DNA from: a bacterium
GTDB taxonomy: Bacteria; Zhuqueibacterota; QNDG01; JAGLOF01
Assembly: GCA_016934955.1 (NCBI GenBank)
Contig: JAFGRY010000010.1
Coordinates: forward strand, 121,889-185,888
Length of the DNA stretch: 64,000 nucleotides
Direction: 5' to 3'
How positions within the stretch are numbered: the first letter of the stretch is position 1; each line of letters begins with the position of its first letter. Positions 8,744 to 17,680 of this stretch are shown here, piece by piece. The notes beneath the pieces were generated by a model, which ran no database searches, was not told the DNA's origin, and saw only the letters and a list, made by a program, of their open reading frames with translations. The position numbers were made by a program, and so were the translations under genes.

Positions 8744-8878
8744 CCAACGAAAGAAACGAAAGGACACGAAAAGCAATAAAAGTGATATATATTAATCGAG
8801 TACAACAGTTTAAATTACTGTAAAAAGATCATGCCTGATTAGTATCTTTATTTTCGTTTCTTTCGTGTTTTTCGCTGG
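8744..8878. repeat. Dispersed inverted-repeat element, copy B
   Basis: The left end reads CCAACGAAAGAAACGAAAGG. The right end, read on the other strand, is CCAGCGAAAAACACGAAAGA, so the termini are inverted and share the CCARCGAAA start with copies A and C. The AT-rich interior has no gene. It fills the gap between the GIY-YIG and OsmC genes, which converge on it. Confidence 0.6.
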
Positions 8879-8908
8879 AAAATCAGTGTCTTCAGGGTTT
8901 CCCGGTCA

Positions 8909-9304
8909 TCACCTCACCACCATCGATTCCACCACCACATCCGGATGCAGGTGCCGTTTTACCGCGCACGTATTCATCGCCCTGATTACGGCGTCATCGT
9001 ATTTATCGGGGAAATCGGCGGGAACGCGCAGGCTGATAACGACCTTTCCTACCATCTGCCGCGATGTATCGTAGACGATATCCATGCCCAGTGTCATATC
9101 GGCAGTGTCGATCTGGCGCTGATCACAGAACACTTTCGCGTAGATGCCCGCGCATGACGCGATGGACGCGAGGAAAAGGGTAAAGGGCTCCGGCGCCGAT
9201 CCTTCACCGCCTCCCAGCTTTGACTGGTCGGTGTTGATGGTGAAATCGCCGACGCCGACATCCACTCTCTTGCCGCCGGGGAACATGACATTGAATTTAC
9301 TCAT
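8909..9304 (-). CDS. OsmC family protein
   Basis: Small thiol peroxidase-fold protein, 131 residues. OsmC/Ohr enzymes reduce organic hydroperoxides using two cysteines. Here cysteines occur in ASIASCAGIYAKVFCDQR and MNTCAVKRHL, in the family positions. The GGGEGSAPEPFTLFLASIASC block is typical of the OsmC/YhfA branch rather than Ohr. ATG is preceded by AGGAG six bases away. It lies 54 bases downstream of the 590-aa gene and may share its transcript. Confidence 0.88.
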   Translation of the reverse strand: MSKFNVMFPGGKRVDVGVGDFTINTDQSKLGGGEGSAPEPFTLFLASIASCAGIYAKVFCDQRQIDTADMTLGMDIVYDTSRQMVGKVVISLRVPADFPDKYDDAVIRAMNTCAVKRHLHPDVVVESMVVR

Positions 9305-9358
9305 ACACCGCTCCTGATAACAGCGGACCGCATCCGGTTCCGGTTATTCCGTTGCACA

Positions 9359-11131
9359 TTACTCCTGTTCCAGCCAGCTGAACCAGATAGGATGGTGTTT
9401 CTTGTACCAGCTCAATATCTGCCGCAGCTTTTTCTGGTTGGGAAGAGAAATCACATCAGGTGAAATTTTATTGTAGCAGAGCTTGATCTTTTCCTTTCCC
9501 GAATATTCGAGGGCCGCGCCGCAGAGGGTCTGCAGTTCGTTTCTGATTCTTCCGGAATCGGATATTTTCACCGGCCTGGTCGTATAATCCTCACCCCTCA
9601 GGAACCTGTTGAGGAGGGGATTGAATACAAGCCTGCTCTCCTCAAAGGATTCCAGCAGCCGCAGCGTGAGCGTCACTTTCTTGTCTCCCTGCCTGGTGGA
9701 AAGGCGCACGGTCACCCGGTAGGCGTTGCCGTCCACCTGTTCGATGCCCGGCGCCCCGGTGTAGGGATCGGCTTCCATATACCCCGACAACGCCATAACG
9801 CTCCACTTCTTCTCGGGTAAAAAATCGTCTATATATACCACCGGCTTGTCGAGCGGTATGCCGGCGCTTCTCGCGAGCCGAATGTCGGAGCGCACCCGTT
9901 TAATCTCATGCTTTTCCAGCTTACGCCCGGCGATTCCGACGAGTTTCTCTTCGAAATGCGGATCATCGGGATCAACATGCATTATTCTCGACTCTTTCTC
10001 ATAGCTGAGGGAAAATTTCGAAGAGAACACCGCCAGCGATACATCGAGATCAAAAATGGGTGAGAGACTTGCCGCCTGGATCGCTTCCGCCGACGCGGCA
10101 TATCCGTCGACAAGAAACAGATGCCGCACCCCTTTCTCTTTCCAGCTTCGCACCAGGAAGGAAGGCGCGTAGGTGCCGGAATCGACAAAGGGCTGGTACC
10201 CGGACGGGAGCGTCCAGTTCTCGTCCACGAGATGAACCCCCAAATTCTCCCACTCATCCCAGAGCACGCCGATCCGGGACTCTCTGCTGGGGCCGCGCAG
10301 GGTCCAGACATGGATATTGGCATTCTGGATATCGGGATAGGTGAGCCGGATCGCCTCGACGATTTTACTGCGCGGCGTATTGAAATTGATCAGCAGCGAT
10401 TCTTCTTCGGCCCTGCGCGCGATCGCTCCGGGAATGACCAGATTACCGATATACCCTTCATACGACCGGGTCACCGCCAGCGGCTGATCGAAAATATGCA
10501 GCACGGTCATCGGCCCGGTATCTTTTCCCTTCGCGAAACGGGAGGTGTTCTCCAGGGTGTCGATGGCCGATCCCCAGATGGTGACACCCGCTTTGTTGAC
10601 TTCCTGGCGAAAATCATCCCATTTGAAATCATCATCGTTGATCAGTTTGAGCACCTGGGTCTCGAGAAACTTCGCCACCTGCGGCCGGGCGTAGATCCGC
10701 CCGAACCCAAGCATGGGATTGGATCCCATTTCCGGTGTCTCACCGCCTTTGGGCATCATTCCTTCCCCCAGGCAGACCATGATGGCATGGTTCTCCGGAA
10801 GTGAGCGCGAGAGATACCAGAGGCTTTCGCTCATGGCGTAGGCGGAAATCGCGTCCGCATCCTTCTTGACCTGATTCAGCTCCTGCTTGTCGGCGCTTTT
10901 CCCTTCACCGAACCTGCCGAAGAGTTTCGTTCCCAGCGCCGTGACCGCCGCGGTCATGGTAAAGAGCCGCTCCATGGATTCATCGACAAAGGAGATACTG
11001 TCATGCAGGCTCTGGGTGCCGTCTCCCCTCACCCATTCAATATCGACATCATCGAGCCAGAGATGAAAACGGCCGAGTATCGGCCGGGTGTCAAACGCCC
11101 ACTGGGCAATTCTGTTTTTTCTTTTGTCCAT
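9359..11131 (-). CDS. Hypothetical protein, 590 aa, function not recognised
   Basis: A long open frame with normal codon use and a good start (GGAG nine bases before the ATG at 11131). The protein is soluble, without signal peptide or membrane segments. It shows no motif I can tie to a known enzyme. It begins MDKRKNRIAQWAFDTRPILG, has alternating hydrophobic strands in the middle (for example VRHLFLVDGYAASAEAI) and ends in a basic/aromatic tail (SWYKKHHPIWFSWLEQE). The neighbours (a DUF2378-like protein upstream, OsmC downstream) do not suggest a role. Confidence 0.75.
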   Translation of the reverse strand: MDKRKNRIAQWAFDTRPILGRFHLWLDDVDIEWVRGDGTQSLHDSISFVDESMERLFTMTAAVTALGTKLFGRFGEGKSADKQELNQVKKDADAISAYAMSESLWYLSRSLPENHAIMVCLGEGMMPKGGETPEMGSNPMLGFGRIYARPQVAKFLETQVLKLINDDDFKWDDFRQEVNKAGVTIWGSAIDTLENTSRFAKGKDTGPMTVLHIFDQPLAVTRSYEGYIGNLVIPGAIARRAEEESLLINFNTPRSKIVEAIRLTYPDIQNANIHVWTLRGPSRESRIGVLWDEWENLGVHLVDENWTLPSGYQPFVDSGTYAPSFLVRSWKEKGVRHLFLVDGYAASAEAIQAASLSPIFDLDVSLAVFSSKFSLSYEKESRIMHVDPDDPHFEEKLVGIAGRKLEKHEIKRVRSDIRLARSAGIPLDKPVVYIDDFLPEKKWSVMALSGYMEADPYTGAPGIEQVDGNAYRVTVRLSTRQGDKKVTLTLRLLESFEESRLVFNPLLNRFLRGEDYTTRPVKISDSGRIRNELQTLCGAALEYSGKEKIKLCYNKISPDVISLPNQKKLRQILSWYKKHHPIWFSWLEQE

Positions 11132-11267
11132 TGACGACCGCTCCAGTTAGATGAAAAGTAGCACCGAACATTCGTCCCCTGCCGTTCCTAAAAGGTAGGG
11201 GATGCGGATATCAGAGTCAAGATTAATTTGGTGTCGAAGAAAGAGATTCGCCGCTGAATTGCGGGTC

Positions 11268-11291
11268 CCGGCGGAACGCGGGTTCCGCCGG
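11268..11291. other. Perfect 10-bp stem hairpin between two minus-strand genes
   Basis: CCGGCGGAAC (11268-11277), loop GCGG, then its exact complement GTTCCGCCGG (11282-11291). It sits in the 222-base gap between the 190-aa and 590-aa genes. No T-run follows on either strand, so a standard intrinsic terminator is not supported. It could be an mRNA processing or stability element. Confidence 0.5.
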
Positions 11292-11353
11292 CATGCGTGC
11301 GGCGGATTGGTTTGGACAAGGGCGCCCCGCGAGCCCGTATTCGGGTTATTCGT

Positions 11354-11926
11354 TCATGACCAGGTGGCGACGAATTCGGTAACTGAATCACCGGCGGACA
11401 TGGATTTGGTGATTTCCACCCGGGGACGATCGCATTTGAGCAGCTCCAGGGTCCCCTCCATCCAGCCGCCCATATCGTAATCGAGCACGCGGTAGGGCTC
11501 CGGGAATTTCACTATCTGCAGGACCACTTTGTTGGCTTCCGACACCGTTACTTTCAGTTCGCCTTCGGGATAGTAGCTCGAAAATACCCGGGACGCCCGT
11601 TCAATGATAAACTGGGGTGAACCGATCCTGTAGAGGAACTTGTAGATTCCGTTCAGGGCGTAATCGGCGCTGAATCGTCCCGATTCCCAGGCGCCGCGGC
11701 GATCTCCATTGAAAAACAGGTCGCAGACTTTTTCAGTCGGCTCGACCATCGCGGGGTACAGGGGGTAGAGGTCGGTTGCGAGAATGATGTGCGTGTGGAT
11801 AAAGCTGGATTCCGGTGACAGGGCGTCGATCCATTCCCGATACCGCCCGGGATACCGCGCCTGCACAAAGGCGGGAACCGCCATAATGCTGCTCCCTTTA
11901 ACTTTCATTCCGTTTCCTGCGTTCAT
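11354..11926 (-). CDS. Hypothetical protein, possibly DUF2378/heme-NO-binding-like fold
   Basis: 190 residues with no signal peptide. The layout resembles the ~180-residue DUF2378 (TIGR02265) group best known from myxobacteria. It has an N-terminal YPGRYREWIDAL segment, a central GRFSADYALNGIYKFLYRIGSPQF helix and a later GGWMEGTLELL helix pair. That call is from general pattern only and needs a profile search. GGAGG stands nine bases before the ATG at 11926. It is transcribed toward the 590-aa gene. Confidence 0.55.
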   Translation of the reverse strand: MNAGNGMKVKGSSIMAVPAFVQARYPGRYREWIDALSPESSFIHTHIILATDLYPLYPAMVEPTEKVCDLFFNGDRRGAWESGRFSADYALNGIYKFLYRIGSPQFIIERASRVFSSYYPEGELKVTVSEANKVVLQIVKFPEPYRVLDYDMGGWMEGTLELLKCDRPRVEITKSMSAGDSVTEFVATWS

Positions 11927-12315
11927 AGGTACGTTCCTCCGTACATATAAAAGTTAAATCGAGTCCCGAAAACAGGGACCGCGAGTGGAAAAGAACAGAC
12001 GGCTCTAATGTGGACAAAATAATGATGAAAACCGATACATGCAAGCACTCTTTGCCGCTAATGGATCTTCGGCAGCCGCGTCCGCTGATGATGCGATCAT
12101 CGGCCCGTCCCCGGTATATCGGGCCGATCCGGCCCTTTCACCGCCCCCGCCGGCCTGTCCGCTTTTTTTCTGAAAAAACCCTTTATAATATATCAATCGT
12201 TTCGTATATTTTTACCTGGCATGGTCGCGCATTCTCAGCGGGCCTGCCGTGTAACTGAACCGATTCTGTTTTGCAGCGATATCATTCGTCTTACCGCAAC
12301 TATTCAGGAGGCACC
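11927..12315. other. 389-base intergenic region between divergent genes
   Basis: It contains the upstream regions of the minus-strand 190-aa gene and the plus-strand C69 peptidase gene. Visible structure: a CGGCCCG...CGGGCCG stem around 12108-12127, a TATAAT at 12184-12189, and the peptidase ribosome site AGGAGG just before 12316. A short open frame at 12010-12258 has no coding character and is not called. Confidence 0.6.
12184..12189 (+). promoter_or_regulatory. Candidate -10 element for the peptidase operon
   Basis: Perfect TATAAT in an AT-rich patch after a GC-rich stretch, about 130 bases before the ATG at 12316. The hexamer 17 bases upstream (GCTTTT) is a poor -35, so this would need an activator or is coincidental. 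Confidence 0.35.
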
Positions 12316-14043
12316 ATGAAATCTGCACCGTTTATCCGGATTACGGCAGTAATCATTCTGCTGACGGCACTGGGCGGCGGACAGCTGTTCGCGCAGTTCG
12401 ACCACCCCGACAAATGCACGGTCGTCATCGCGGGGAAAAAGGCCACCACCGACGGGTCGGTCATTACCACCCACACCAGTGACTGCGGCCTGTGCGACTG
12501 GACCTGGCGTTATGTTCCGGCCGCCGATCATAAACCCGGCTCGAAACGAAAAATTTACTGGTTCAATCAATTCTCCACCAATCCGCCGGAAAAGGGCCTG
12601 CTCTGGGACAACATCGATGACAACTACAGCGGACTTTCCATACCCCAGGCGGAGCATACCTATGGATTCCTGCACGGCATGTTCGGCTATATGAACGACA
12701 ACCAGGTGGCCATCGGCGAATCGACCATCGGCTGCAGAAGCGAAATGGAGAACCAGACGCCGACGCCGAAACTCGACATCACTATGCTGACGCACCTTGC
12801 CATGGAACGGGGTGAAACCGCACGCCAGACGATTCAGTTCATCGGTGATCTCGCCACTACCTATGGATACGGCCACACCGACACCGGAGAGATGCTCGCC
12901 ATCGCCGATAAAAACGAGGCCTGGATCTTCGAGATCATGCCGGTGGGTCCGCTCTGGACTCCTGAAACAGGCCAGCCGGGAGCCATCTGGTGCGCCCGGC
13001 GGGTTCCCGATGACCATGTAAGCGTCTGTCCGAACGAGTCGCGGATCGGAGAGATCGACCTGAAAAAGAAAGACTACTTCATGGCATCGGAAAATGTCAT
13101 GTCCTACGCAGTGGATCACGGATACTGGGACCCGGCGAGCGGTGAGCCCTTCAACTGGAAGAAGGCCTATTCACCCTCGAATTACAGCGCCAGAAGCTCA
13201 AACGGCTCCCGCGGACGCATGTGGCGCTTCTTTGATCTGGTCGCACCTTCGCAGCAATTCAGCGATACACTGAACAATATGGAGTTTCCCTTCTCCGTCA
13301 AACCGGACAACAAAGTATCGGTTGCGGATGTTATCCACCTGCTCAAGGACAAGTTCGAGGGGACCCCCTACTACACCGCCAGGGGATTGCAGGGCGGTCC
13401 TTTTGAAAATCCCAACAGACTTCCTTATGGATTCACCTATAAGGACGAACAGTACAACACGGGGCGCTGTATCGGTGTCAACCGGGCTGAATACGTCACG
13501 ATCACCCAGTGCCGTGACTGGCTGCCCGATCACATCGGGGGCCTGGTCTGGATCGGCTTCGGCGCCCAGGACACCCACTGTATGATGCCGTTCTATGCCG
13601 GTGTCACCGAAATCCCTAAATCATTTACCCAGGGCGACCACTGGACCTTCGACAGGAAATCGGCCCGCTGGGCCTTCGATTACGTCGATTTTCACACCCA
13701 GGTGGTCTACTCCCACGCCATCAAAACGGTGAGGGAGGCGCAGGACAAGTGGGAAGGCGGCGCCATCGCCCGCACCCCGGAAATCGACGCCAAAGCCGCA
13801 AAACTGTATAAAAATAATCCCGCGGCCGCGAGAGCCTATCTTACGGAATACTGCAGCAACAACGCGAACCTGGTAATCGATGCCTGGTGGGAACTCGGCG
13901 ACCGGCTTCTGGTTGAATACAACCACCTCTGGCACTATGATATCGAAAACAGGAAACGCGAGGCCCTGACATATCCCGACTGGTGGCTGAAAGAGCTTAT
14001 CGAATACAATGGCCTCAAACCCGCGAAGGACGGCGGACATTGA
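12316..14043 (+). CDS. Secreted C69-family dipeptidase
   Basis: Ntn-hydrolase of peptidase family C69 (PepD-like), expected to cleave dipeptides in the periplasm. The signal peptide is ~1-26 (hydrophobic ITAVIILLTALGGGQLFAQ). The predicted catalytic cysteine is C34 in KCTVVIAGKKATTDGSVITT, the family signature. Family members expose this Cys as the new N-terminus, so further trimming after signal cleavage is expected. Later blocks EAWIFEIMPVG and NPNRLPYG also fit. I start at 12316 because AGGAGG precedes it and the signal peptide begins there. It heads a five-gene operon. Confidence 0.88.
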   Translation: MKSAPFIRITAVIILLTALGGGQLFAQFDHPDKCTVVIAGKKATTDGSVITTHTSDCGLCDWTWRYVPAADHKPGSKRKIYWFNQFSTNPPEKGLLWDNIDDNYSGLSIPQAEHTYGFLHGMFGYMNDNQVAIGESTIGCRSEMENQTPTPKLDITMLTHLAMERGETARQTIQFIGDLATTYGYGHTDTGEMLAIADKNEAWIFEIMPVGPLWTPETGQPGAIWCARRVPDDHVSVCPNESRIGEIDLKKKDYFMASENVMSYAVDHGYWDPASGEPFNWKKAYSPSNYSARSSNGSRGRMWRFFDLVAPSQQFSDTLNNMEFPFSVKPDNKVSVADVIHLLKDKFEGTPYYTARGLQGGPFENPNRLPYGFTYKDEQYNTGRCIGVNRAEYVTITQCRDWLPDHIGGLVWIGFGAQDTHCMMPFYAGVTEIPKSFTQGDHWTFDRKSARWAFDYVDFHTQVVYSHAIKTVREAQDKWEGGAIARTPEIDAKAAKLYKNNPAAARAYLTEYCSNNANLVIDAWWELGDRLLVEYNHLWHYDIENRKREALTYPDWWLKELIEYNGLKPAKDGGH

Positions 14044-14080
14044 GTCTGCAAGCATTCACAATCGAGAGGGGACAACAACC

Positions 14081-14734
14081 ATGAAACATACACCGTTTAT
14101 CGCCGCGGCCCTGGCGATCTGCCTGCTGCTCTCCGTTCCGGGGGCGGCCCAGGATGTGCCTGCGGCCAGACTGCCGGTGCTCACCACATCAGCCGGACAG
14201 AGCAACGATGTCAACACCCTGAATATCATTTTGGAACAGGCCGGTGTCAAGTATGACTACTGCGATGTTCCCACCGTGGATATGATCAAGGCGGGCGTCG
14301 GGCTCGGAGGTCAGGAATCAGGTGAAGGGTTCCACGTGGCGATCAAGACCGATCTGGACAAATATCCGACCGGCACCCCCTATAAAACGATCATTTTCGC
14401 AATCGGCGCCAGTCTCAAGGGAATGGGCGCATCGGGGCTGACCATCGAGCATGAAGCCAAGCGGCTTGCCCGGGTGATCAATTACTGCAAAGAGAACAAC
14501 ATCTACATCATCGCCGTTCATTCCGGGGGTGCAGCCACCAGGGGCGCGGAAGGCAGTGACAATGAACGCATGATCGATGCGGTCGCCCCCTATGCCGATC
14601 ATCTCGTGGTGATCGAGAGCAGCAACAAGGACGGCCGGTTCACCGCCATCGCGAAGGAGCACTCCATCAAACTGACGGAAGTGCAGTATGCGCTGAACAT
14701 CGTCGCGCTCATGAAAACGGAATTCGCACAATAG
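14081..14734 (+). CDS. DUF6305 family exported protein
   Basis: 217 residues with signal peptide ~1-23 (FIAAALAICLLLSVPGAAQ). The mature part begins with the DUF6305-like stretch LPVLTTSAGQSNDVNTLNII and continues with an alternating alpha/beta pattern (TIIFAIGASLKGMGASGL; IYIIAVHSGGAATRG). Function is unknown. Its place between a secreted dipeptidase and a membrane permease suggests a periplasmic partner of that transporter, but it does not look like a classical solute-binding protein. GAGGGG precedes the ATG at 14081. Confidence 0.75.
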   Translation: MKHTPFIAAALAICLLLSVPGAAQDVPAARLPVLTTSAGQSNDVNTLNIILEQAGVKYDYCDVPTVDMIKAGVGLGGQESGEGFHVAIKTDLDKYPTGTPYKTIIFAIGASLKGMGASGLTIEHEAKRLARVINYCKENNIYIIAVHSGGAATRGAEGSDNERMIDAVAPYADHLVVIESSNKDGRFTAIAKEHSIKLTEVQYALNIVALMKTEFAQ

Positions 14735-14747
14735 ACAGGATCTGTTT

Positions 14748-16061
14748 ATGTATCTTCACATCGGTGTTATCCTGCTGGTCATGGCAGCCGCCTACACGGC
14801 TGCCAACAGACTGAAGCTGTCGGTTGAACTGCGCATGCTCAGCGCCACCCTGGCCGGCGGCATCACCGGCGCCTTTTTTCATACGCCCCCGCTCATGCAG
14901 CTGGGCAGGCACATGATTGAGGGTAGCTTCACTTATCTGGATGTGATGCTTGTGTTCGTCACCGCCACCATATTCATTGAGATCATGGCGACATCCGGCT
15001 CGGTGAATTTCGTGGTTCGCGGCATTGTGACCACGTTCTTTCGTGTGAGGATGCTGGCGCTTTTCCTGCTTATGTTCGTCATTCTCATTCCGGGAGCTCT
15101 CACCGGCGCCGGCAGCGTTTCCGTGCTGACCGTGGGGGCTCCCTGCGCCCTGGCCCTGGGGTATCTGGGCGTATCACGGGGGCGAAGCGCGGCCATTCTC
15201 TTTATTATTGCCGGGCTCAGCGCGGCCGCGCCGCCGGTGAACATCTGGGCGATGATCGTCTCTGCCGGCACCGCGATTCCCTACGTGGGTTTCGAACTGC
15301 CCCTGGGTATCCCGGTACTGCTGCTGGGCACGTTCACCATGCTCACACTCGGATGGCGGCAGGAACAGCGGCTGAGCCTGGAGCAGGTGCTGGCGGAGAT
15401 GCCGCCGGTTCCCGAGGGCATGGCCTGGTGGCGGGTCGCCCTGCCCTTCGGGGTTTTCTTCGGACTGGTTGTCATCGGCCGCGTATTGCCCTTCACCATT
15501 CCCATCATGGGGCTGCCGCTGCAGTTCGTGCTCTCCGCGGCCGTCGCCCTGGCCGTGAGCCCCGGACCGATCAACATCCTGACGCTCTCGCGGGATACGG
15601 TTAAAAAACTGACGCCGCTGCTGGCCACCATGGCGGTGGTGGGCGCCATGCAGCAGGTGATGACCGTCACCGGTGTCAAGGGACTGATCTCCTTCGCGGT
15701 GATCAGCGTTCCCCTGATTATGCTGTACGCCCTGCTGGTGTTCATCATTCCGGCGTCCGAGGGAGTGCTCACCTACGGCGGCGCCGCCATCATCGGCATC
15801 CCCCTGGTCTGGTTTCTCGACTCCAGGGGGCTGCACGCGACCGTCGTTATCGCGGGCCTCAGCCTTCTCTGGCCCCTGGGCGACGGCCTCCCGCCAACAG
15901 CGCTCATTGGCAGACTGACCATGATGGTCACCGAATACAGGGAGTCCTATATTTCGTTTCTGAAAAAAACGTGGATTCCCTGGCTGGCGATCACCCTCGT
16001 GGGGATCCTTATGGTGATTTTCAGCGCCAAACTGGCTTTCCTGGTCGAATGGTCCATGTAG
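14748..16061 (+). CDS. Ion-transporter-superfamily permease (TRAP large-subunit-like)
   Basis: 437 residues, nearly all hydrophobic, with roughly ten to twelve membrane segments. The first half has FIEIMATSGSV and the Gly/Ala/Pro-rich LSAAAPPVNIWAMIV. These resemble the DctM/GntP/citrate-type permeases with two related halves and re-entrant loops. There is no small TRAP subunit or DctP-like binding protein nearby, so a plain TRAP assignment is not justified. Neighbours suggest a peptide or N-acyl amino acid substrate, which is inference. Confidence 0.7.
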   Translation: MYLHIGVILLVMAAAYTAANRLKLSVELRMLSATLAGGITGAFFHTPPLMQLGRHMIEGSFTYLDVMLVFVTATIFIEIMATSGSVNFVVRGIVTTFFRVRMLALFLLMFVILIPGALTGAGSVSVLTVGAPCALALGYLGVSRGRSAAILFIIAGLSAAAPPVNIWAMIVSAGTAIPYVGFELPLGIPVLLLGTFTMLTLGWRQEQRLSLEQVLAEMPPVPEGMAWWRVALPFGVFFGLVVIGRVLPFTIPIMGLPLQFVLSAAVALAVSPGPINILTLSRDTVKKLTPLLATMAVVGAMQQVMTVTGVKGLISFAVISVPLIMLYALLVFIIPASEGVLTYGGAAIIGIPLVWFLDSRGLHATVVIAGLSLLWPLGDGLPPTALIGRLTMMVTEYRESYISFLKKTWIPWLAITLVGILMVIFSAKLAFLVEWSM

Positions 16062-16083
16062 TATTCGTAATGAGAGGCATACC

Positions 16084-16239
16084 ATGACCGTTATCATGAT
16101 TGTGTACTATCTGATCACTGCGTTTACGGCAGCGATGCTGATCTGGAATTTTATCAGGGAAAAGAGCGACAGACAGAAGATGGTGCTCTATCTGATCGTC
16201 CTCACGCCCCTGCTGCTGCGAATACTCCGGATCAGGTGA
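16084..16239 (+). CDS. Small membrane protein, 51 aa
   Basis: Short open frame ATG 16084 to TGA 16239. It has two hydrophobic stretches (VIMIVYYLITAFTAAMLIW and MVLYLIVLTPLLL) around a charged turn (FIREKSDRQK). GAGAGG precedes it. It fits exactly between the permease (22-base gap) and the M14-like gene (20-base gap), so it is likely a real accessory membrane protein of the transporter. No family recognised. Confidence 0.65.
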   Translation: MTVIMIVYYLITAFTAAMLIWNFIREKSDRQKMVLYLIVLTPLLLRILRIR

Positions 16240-16259
16240 GAAAACAGAGGAGCCGTACC

Positions 16260-17423
16260 ATGACCCGCACCGCCATATATAAAATGTCGCTTGCCGCGAT
16301 CTTCGGACTGGTGAGCGGCATTGCCGGATACCAGTTTTATGAACACCGCCACTATCAGGCACCCATCATTGCCGGCCCCGGAGTCACCCGTGTCGTCAAG
16401 CTCCATGAGTACTGCCCTTCCCTGAAGGGGACCCCCGCTGATACCGATGTCTTCTTTTTGGAAGGCGCCGGGGACGGCGGCACCGTTCTGCTGGTGGCCA
16501 ATACCCACTCCAATGAACCGGCCGCCCGTCTCACCGCGGAGATCTTTCTGGAGAACTGCACCATACAAAAGGGCAGGCTCATCGTCATTCCCCAGTTCAA
16601 CAACAGCGGCAGCCGCAACACCAAACCGGGAGACGGCTACCCGCTCTATTTCGAGATACCGACGGCATGGGGAAAGAAAAAATTCCGCATGGGAAACCGT
16701 AACGCTTCTCCCCTCGATTCCTGGCCCGATCCGGATGTGTACATCCACTATCCGGACAGAAGCCTGCTCTCCTATCTCGATGTCCGAAATACGAACCGTA
16801 CCTGGCCCGGCCGCCCCGACGGTCCCCTCATGGAACGGGTCTGCTTCGCCGCCATGGAACTCATCAGAAACGAACAGGTTGATGTTGCCATCGATATCCA
16901 TGGAGCGGAAACCATGTTCCCGGTCACCAACTGCATCGTGGCTCCGGAAAAATCATCACGCATCGCCACCATGGTGCAGCTGATGACCCAGGCAATGGAA
17001 GGGTTCACCGTGAACGTCTATCCGTCGCCGCAAAACTTCAGAGGGCTTTCCCACCGGGAAATCGGCGATTATTCGAATGCCATGCCGTTTCTCCTGGAGG
17101 CTCCCATCCCCTTCCTCGACCAGCCCACCGGACCGAAAACCGAAGAACTGCTGCTGACCGGCAGGGATCCCCTGCTTCTGAGCCTGGCCCGCCAGGGCAA
17201 ACTCTTTGTCCCCTACGATGAATACGGGTGGCCGATGAAAAACCGGGTGGGTCAGCACTGCTCGGTCATTCTTGAAATAATGAACCAGCTTTCCCAGGCA
17301 TCGCCGGAGAGGGCCGTCGTCGCTGAAAACGTACCCCGCTACAAGGACGTGCTCGAGCACGACGTCGGGTACTATTATCACAATCCGGCAACCGCCGACC
17401 CGGCACGGGTCTATCCCAACTGA
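16260..17423 (+). CDS. M14-like zinc hydrolase (succinylglutamate desuccinylase/aspartoacylase type)
   Basis: 387 residues with an N-terminal membrane anchor or signal (~8-25). The zinc-site motif HSNE gives H83 and E86, and the third ligand H214 lies in VAIDIHGAE. RNTNRTWPG is close to the substrate-carboxylate Asn-Arg motif. LLEAPIPFL may carry the catalytic Glu. These features fit the M14 branch that removes acyl groups from amino acids. The ATG at 16260 has GAGGAG upstream and is preferred over an in-frame GTG at 16236. Last gene of the peptidase/transporter operon. Confidence 0.78.
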   Translation: MTRTAIYKMSLAAIFGLVSGIAGYQFYEHRHYQAPIIAGPGVTRVVKLHEYCPSLKGTPADTDVFFLEGAGDGGTVLLVANTHSNEPAARLTAEIFLENCTIQKGRLIVIPQFNNSGSRNTKPGDGYPLYFEIPTAWGKKKFRMGNRNASPLDSWPDPDVYIHYPDRSLLSYLDVRNTNRTWPGRPDGPLMERVCFAAMELIRNEQVDVAIDIHGAETMFPVTNCIVAPEKSSRIATMVQLMTQAMEGFTVNVYPSPQNFRGLSHREIGDYSNAMPFLLEAPIPFLDQPTGPKTEELLLTGRDPLLLSLARQGKLFVPYDEYGWPMKNRVGQHCSVILEIMNQLSQASPERAVVAENVPRYKDVLEHDVGYYYHNPATADPARVYPN

Positions 17424-17450
17424 ACCGTGCCGGAGGCATCGGCACTGTTC

Positions 17451-17481
17451 GGCCCGCGGATTCGTTCGCGGGCCTTTTTTT
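17451..17481 (+). terminator. Intrinsic terminator after the peptidase/transporter operon
   Basis: Perfect 8-bp stem GGCCCGCG / CGCGGGCC (17451-17458 and 17467-17474) with an 8-base loop, followed directly by seven T. Confidence 0.9.
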
Positions 17482-17573
17482 GTCCGGCCGGACATGCCTC
17501 ATCCATGTCTGCCGGTGACGGCCTGCCGGGCCAACTTTCCCTTGCCCTTCAGGGTGAAGATGATTATCTTTAA

Positions 17574-17582
17574 TGGTATAAT
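17574..17582 (+). promoter_or_regulatory. Extended -10 promoter for the trmO operon
   Basis: TGGTATAAT matches the extended -10 form (TGnTATAAT) exactly. No good -35 is visible, as is usual for this class. It lies after the preceding terminator and about 100 bases before the TrmO start. Confidence 0.5.
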
Positions 17583-17680
17583 AATCCATCAGAACCAGGC
17601 CCGGGAATTGCGGACAAGCAAGACCGAAGCGTATTTCATGCATGTTTTCAGCAGGCAAACAGCGGGATTGCAGTGTCGTT

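Noticed and set aside
12010..12258. 82-codon plus-strand frame in the gap before the C69 peptidase
   Set aside because: No ribosome site, Arg/Pro-rich random-looking translation, and it spans a candidate promoter.
14748..16061. Annotating the permease as a complete TRAP transporter
   Set aside because: No DctP-type binding protein or DctQ subunit is nearby; the similarity is only to the large-subunit fold.
15174..16097. 307-codon minus-strand frame rich in Gly/Asp/His
   Set aside because: Antisense to the permease gene; the composition arises from reading hydrophobic codons backwards.
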